Assembly (NCBI GenBank): GCA_025934615.1
Contig: JAICXS010000160.1
Coordinates: 1 to 5,550, forward strand
DNA length: 5,550 nucleotides
Origin: Nitrospiraceae bacterium
Lineage (GTDB): Bacteria > Nitrospirota > Nitrospiria > Nitrospirales > Nitrospiraceae
Direction: 5' to 3'
The notes beneath the pieces were generated by a model. It was given only the letters and a program-made list of their open reading frames with translations. It ran no database searches and was not told the origin of the DNA. This document shows, in pieces, positions 4,006-5,550 of the stretch. Position 1 is the first letter of the stretch; each line of letters opens with the position of its first letter. Made by a program: the position numbers and the translations under genes.

Positions 4006-5550
4006 TTAATTTTGCCAATTGGCTGCCAAAATAGTCTGCACATCCTGCGGCCGTTGCGCGATGGCCTGATCCCAAGTCAACCCATTCTGGCTGGTGAAGG
4101 TGGCCATGGCTTGGATCAGTTGCTGCACCTGGTTGTTCAAGAGATGCTGCCCGTTGCCGGCCTGGATGGTCTCGACTTGATTGGCTGCGCCGCTGTACCA
4201 ATTCTGAATCGTGACTTGATCCGTCGTCCCGTGCACGCTCAGTCGCAGATCATTCACCTGCCGGCTCAGGACGAGATCGAGTGGATTGATGCCGATGCCA
4301 TAGAGCAGCGTATCGGCATTGCGCGGCGTCGCGTCGTTCTCCGAGATCTTGTCTTGACCGTCGCCGAGGGTGACTACATAGGTGTCGTTGCCCGTGCCGC
4401 CTTTGAGCGTATCGTTCCCGAGTGCGCCGATCAGCGTGTCATTGCCCGCGCCACCATCGATTGTGTTCGCGCCGGCGTTGCCGGTGAGGTGATTATCCTG
4501 AGCGTTGCCCGTGCCCGTCAGTCCCCCACTGCCCGTCAAGGTTAGATTCTCAACGTTGGCGCCTAGCGTATAGCTGATGGATCCTTGCACCACGTCCGTG
4601 CCTTCATTCGCATTCTCGGTGACGATATCGCCGGCATTGGCCACAATATACGTGTCATTGCCCGTCCCGCCCACCAACGTATCGGCGCCGGCCCCGCCAT
4701 TGATCGTGTCATTGCCCCCTCCTCCTATCAGCACATTGGCCGCGCTATTGCCGGTGAGGAGATTGTCCAACGCATTCCCGCTCGCGTTGATCGCGGTACT
4801 GCCCGTCAAGGTGAGGTTTTCGAGATTGTCTCCCAACGCGAAATCGACGGAACTCTGGACCGTATCGAGGCCTTCATTGAGATTTTCAATCACGGTATCG
4901 CCCGCACCGACGACGTAGGTGTCATCGCCCACGCCGCCGGCCAGCACGTTCGCAGCGTTGTTACCGGTCAGCACATTATTGAGATTGTTCCCAGTCGCGT
5001 TCACCGCGTCACTGCCGGTGAGGGTCAGATTCTCAACATTGTGACTCAATGCCCAACTAATCGCGCTCTTGACCGTATCGAGCCCTTCATTGGCTTGTTC
5101 CACAACGGTGTCGCCGAGGCCGACGACATAGGTATCATCGCCTGTCCCACCGGCCAGTACATTGGCGGCACCGTTACCGGTCAGGACATTATTAAGATTA
5201 TTCCCGGTCCCATTCACGGCATCGCTGCCGGTGAGGGTCAGATTTTCGACATTGGGGCTCACCGTCCAACTGACGGCACTCTTGACCGTATCGATCCCCT
5301 CATTGGCTTGTTCCACCACCGTATCGCCGTCGCCGGCCACATAGGTATCATCGCCCGCACCCCCGGTGAGCACGTTAGCGGCGCTGTTGCCGGTGAGAAC
5401 ATTGTTGAGCGCATTCCCGGTCCCGTTGATGGCAGCGGTTCCTGCCAGCGTGAGATTTTCGAGATTCTCGCCGAGCGTCCAATTGACCGCACTCTGCACC
5501 GCATCCGTGCCGTCATTCGCATTCTCGATCACCATGTCGCCCTCGCCCAC
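4006..5550 (-). CDS. RTX-type calcium-binding repeat protein, C-terminal part (partial)
   Basis: The frame is open to the right edge. The first codon in the window is GTG inside a repeat, not a start, so the 514 residues seen are the C-terminal part of a longer protein. Residues 4-395 hold five long repeats, each with a GD(T/M)V.E..NEG.D strand region, an (E)NLTLTG segment, a GTGN..NN.LTGN segment and an RTX nonamer G-G-x-G-(D/N)-D-T-Y. The fourth and fifth repeats carry two extra nonamers each (around 277-299 and 366-389). Residues 411-465 resemble the hemolysin-type calcium-binding related domain (TLLYGIGINPLDLVLSR, VTIQNW). The last 45 residues, ending AANWQN, look like a type I secretion signal. 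No cysteine is present, as is usual for exported RTX proteins. It is expected to be secreted by a type I system and to fold on binding calcium outside the cell. Any N-terminal enzymatic or adhesive domain is not visible. Confidence 0.88.
   Translation of the reverse strand: MGEGDMVIENANDGTDAVQSAVNWTLGENLENLTLAGTAAINGTGNALNNVLTGNSAANVLTGGAGDDTYVAGDGDTVVEQANEGIDTVKSAVSWTVSPNVENLTLTGSDAVNGTGNNLNNVLTGNGAANVLAGGTGDDTYVVGLGDTVVEQANEGLDTVKSAISWALSHNVENLTLTGSDAVNATGNNLNNVLTGNNAANVLAGGVGDDTYVVGAGDTVIENLNEGLDTVQSSVDFALGDNLENLTLTGSTAINASGNALDNLLTGNSAANVLIGGGGNDTINGGAGADTLVGGTGNDTYIVANAGDIVTENANEGTDVVQGSISYTLGANVENLTLTGSGGLTGTGNAQDNHLTGNAGANTIDGGAGNDTLIGALGNDTLKGGTGNDTYVVTLGDGQDKISENDATPRNADTLLYGIGINPLDLVLSRQVNDLRLSVHGTTDQVTIQNWYSGAANQVETIQAGNGQHLLNNQVQQLIQAMATFTSQNGLTWDQAIAQRPQDVQTILAANWQN
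4366..5541 (-). repeat. Five in-frame long tandem repeats (213, 213, 213, 270, 267 bp)
   Basis: Unit limits are 5541-5329, 5328-5116, 5115-4903, 4902-4633 and 4632-4366. The first three are exactly 213 bp (71 residues), and the motif reading GACCGTA on the plus strand sits in the same place in neighbouring units. Units two and three differ at only 9 of 71 residues by eye. Units four and five are longer because each has two added nine-residue RTX motifs. The array continues past the right edge. Such arrays grow and shrink by unequal recombination or slippage, so copy number may vary between strains. Confidence 0.85.

Noticed and set aside
4003..4545. Plus-strand open frame of 180 codons opposite the RTX C-terminus
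   Set aside because: It mirrors the RTX coding strand, and its sequence has the composition expected of an antisense shadow.
4366..5541. Regular repeats considered as a CRISPR array
   Set aside because: The units are 213 bp, in frame and fully coding for RTX motifs, with no short repeat and unique spacer pattern.

Overview
This 5.55 kb window is a compact stretch in which every supportable gene lies on the minus strand, so it reads from right to left. It is chromosomal housekeeping sequence next to a large secreted repeat protein. The likely source is a Gram-negative bacterium of moderate to high GC, most probably Nitrospira or a relative in the Nitrospirota. The reasons are the family-level look of the Ndk, GcvH and Lpd proteins, an outer-membrane-type lipoprotein, and an intergenic palindromic element that resembles, from memory, a dispersed repeat of Nitrospira genomes. 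That assignment is an inference, made without a database search.

Layout in the direction of transcription. (1) 5550-4006: the C-terminal 514 residues of a large RTX-type calcium-binding protein, whose start lies outside the window. It has five consecutive long repeats (three of 71, one of 90 and one of 89 residues), then a hemolysin-type C-terminal domain and a type I secretion-like tail. (2) 4005-3824: intergenic region with a weak hairpin behind the RTX gene, a good sigma70-type promoter and the ndk leader. (3) 3823-3404: ndk, nucleoside diphosphate kinase. (4) 3403-2171: a predicted lipoprotein resembling the C-terminal glycoside-hydrolase-like domain of PgaB, starting at TTG directly after the ndk stop codon. 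(5) 2170-2002: intergenic region filled mostly by a palindromic element of about 117 bp. (6) 2001-1624: gcvH, the lipoyl carrier of glycine cleavage. (7) 1552-134: lpdA, dihydrolipoamide dehydrogenase. (8) 58-1: the first 19 codons of an exported protein that runs off the left edge.

Functional grouping. gcvH and lpdA are a natural pair, because the E3 enzyme reoxidises the lipoyl arm that GcvH carries. The P and T proteins of the system are not in the window. ndk and the PgaB-like lipoprotein form a tightly coupled pair without an obvious biochemical link. The RTX protein looks like a separate unit that is secreted and binds calcium outside the cell.

There is no prophage, CRISPR array, transposase, rRNA or tRNA. 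No intergenic gap exceeds 185 bases. The points most worth a second look are the palindromic element ahead of gcvH, the stand-alone PgaB-like lipoprotein with its altered active-site-loop motif and TTG start, and the homogeneous 213-bp repeats of the RTX gene.
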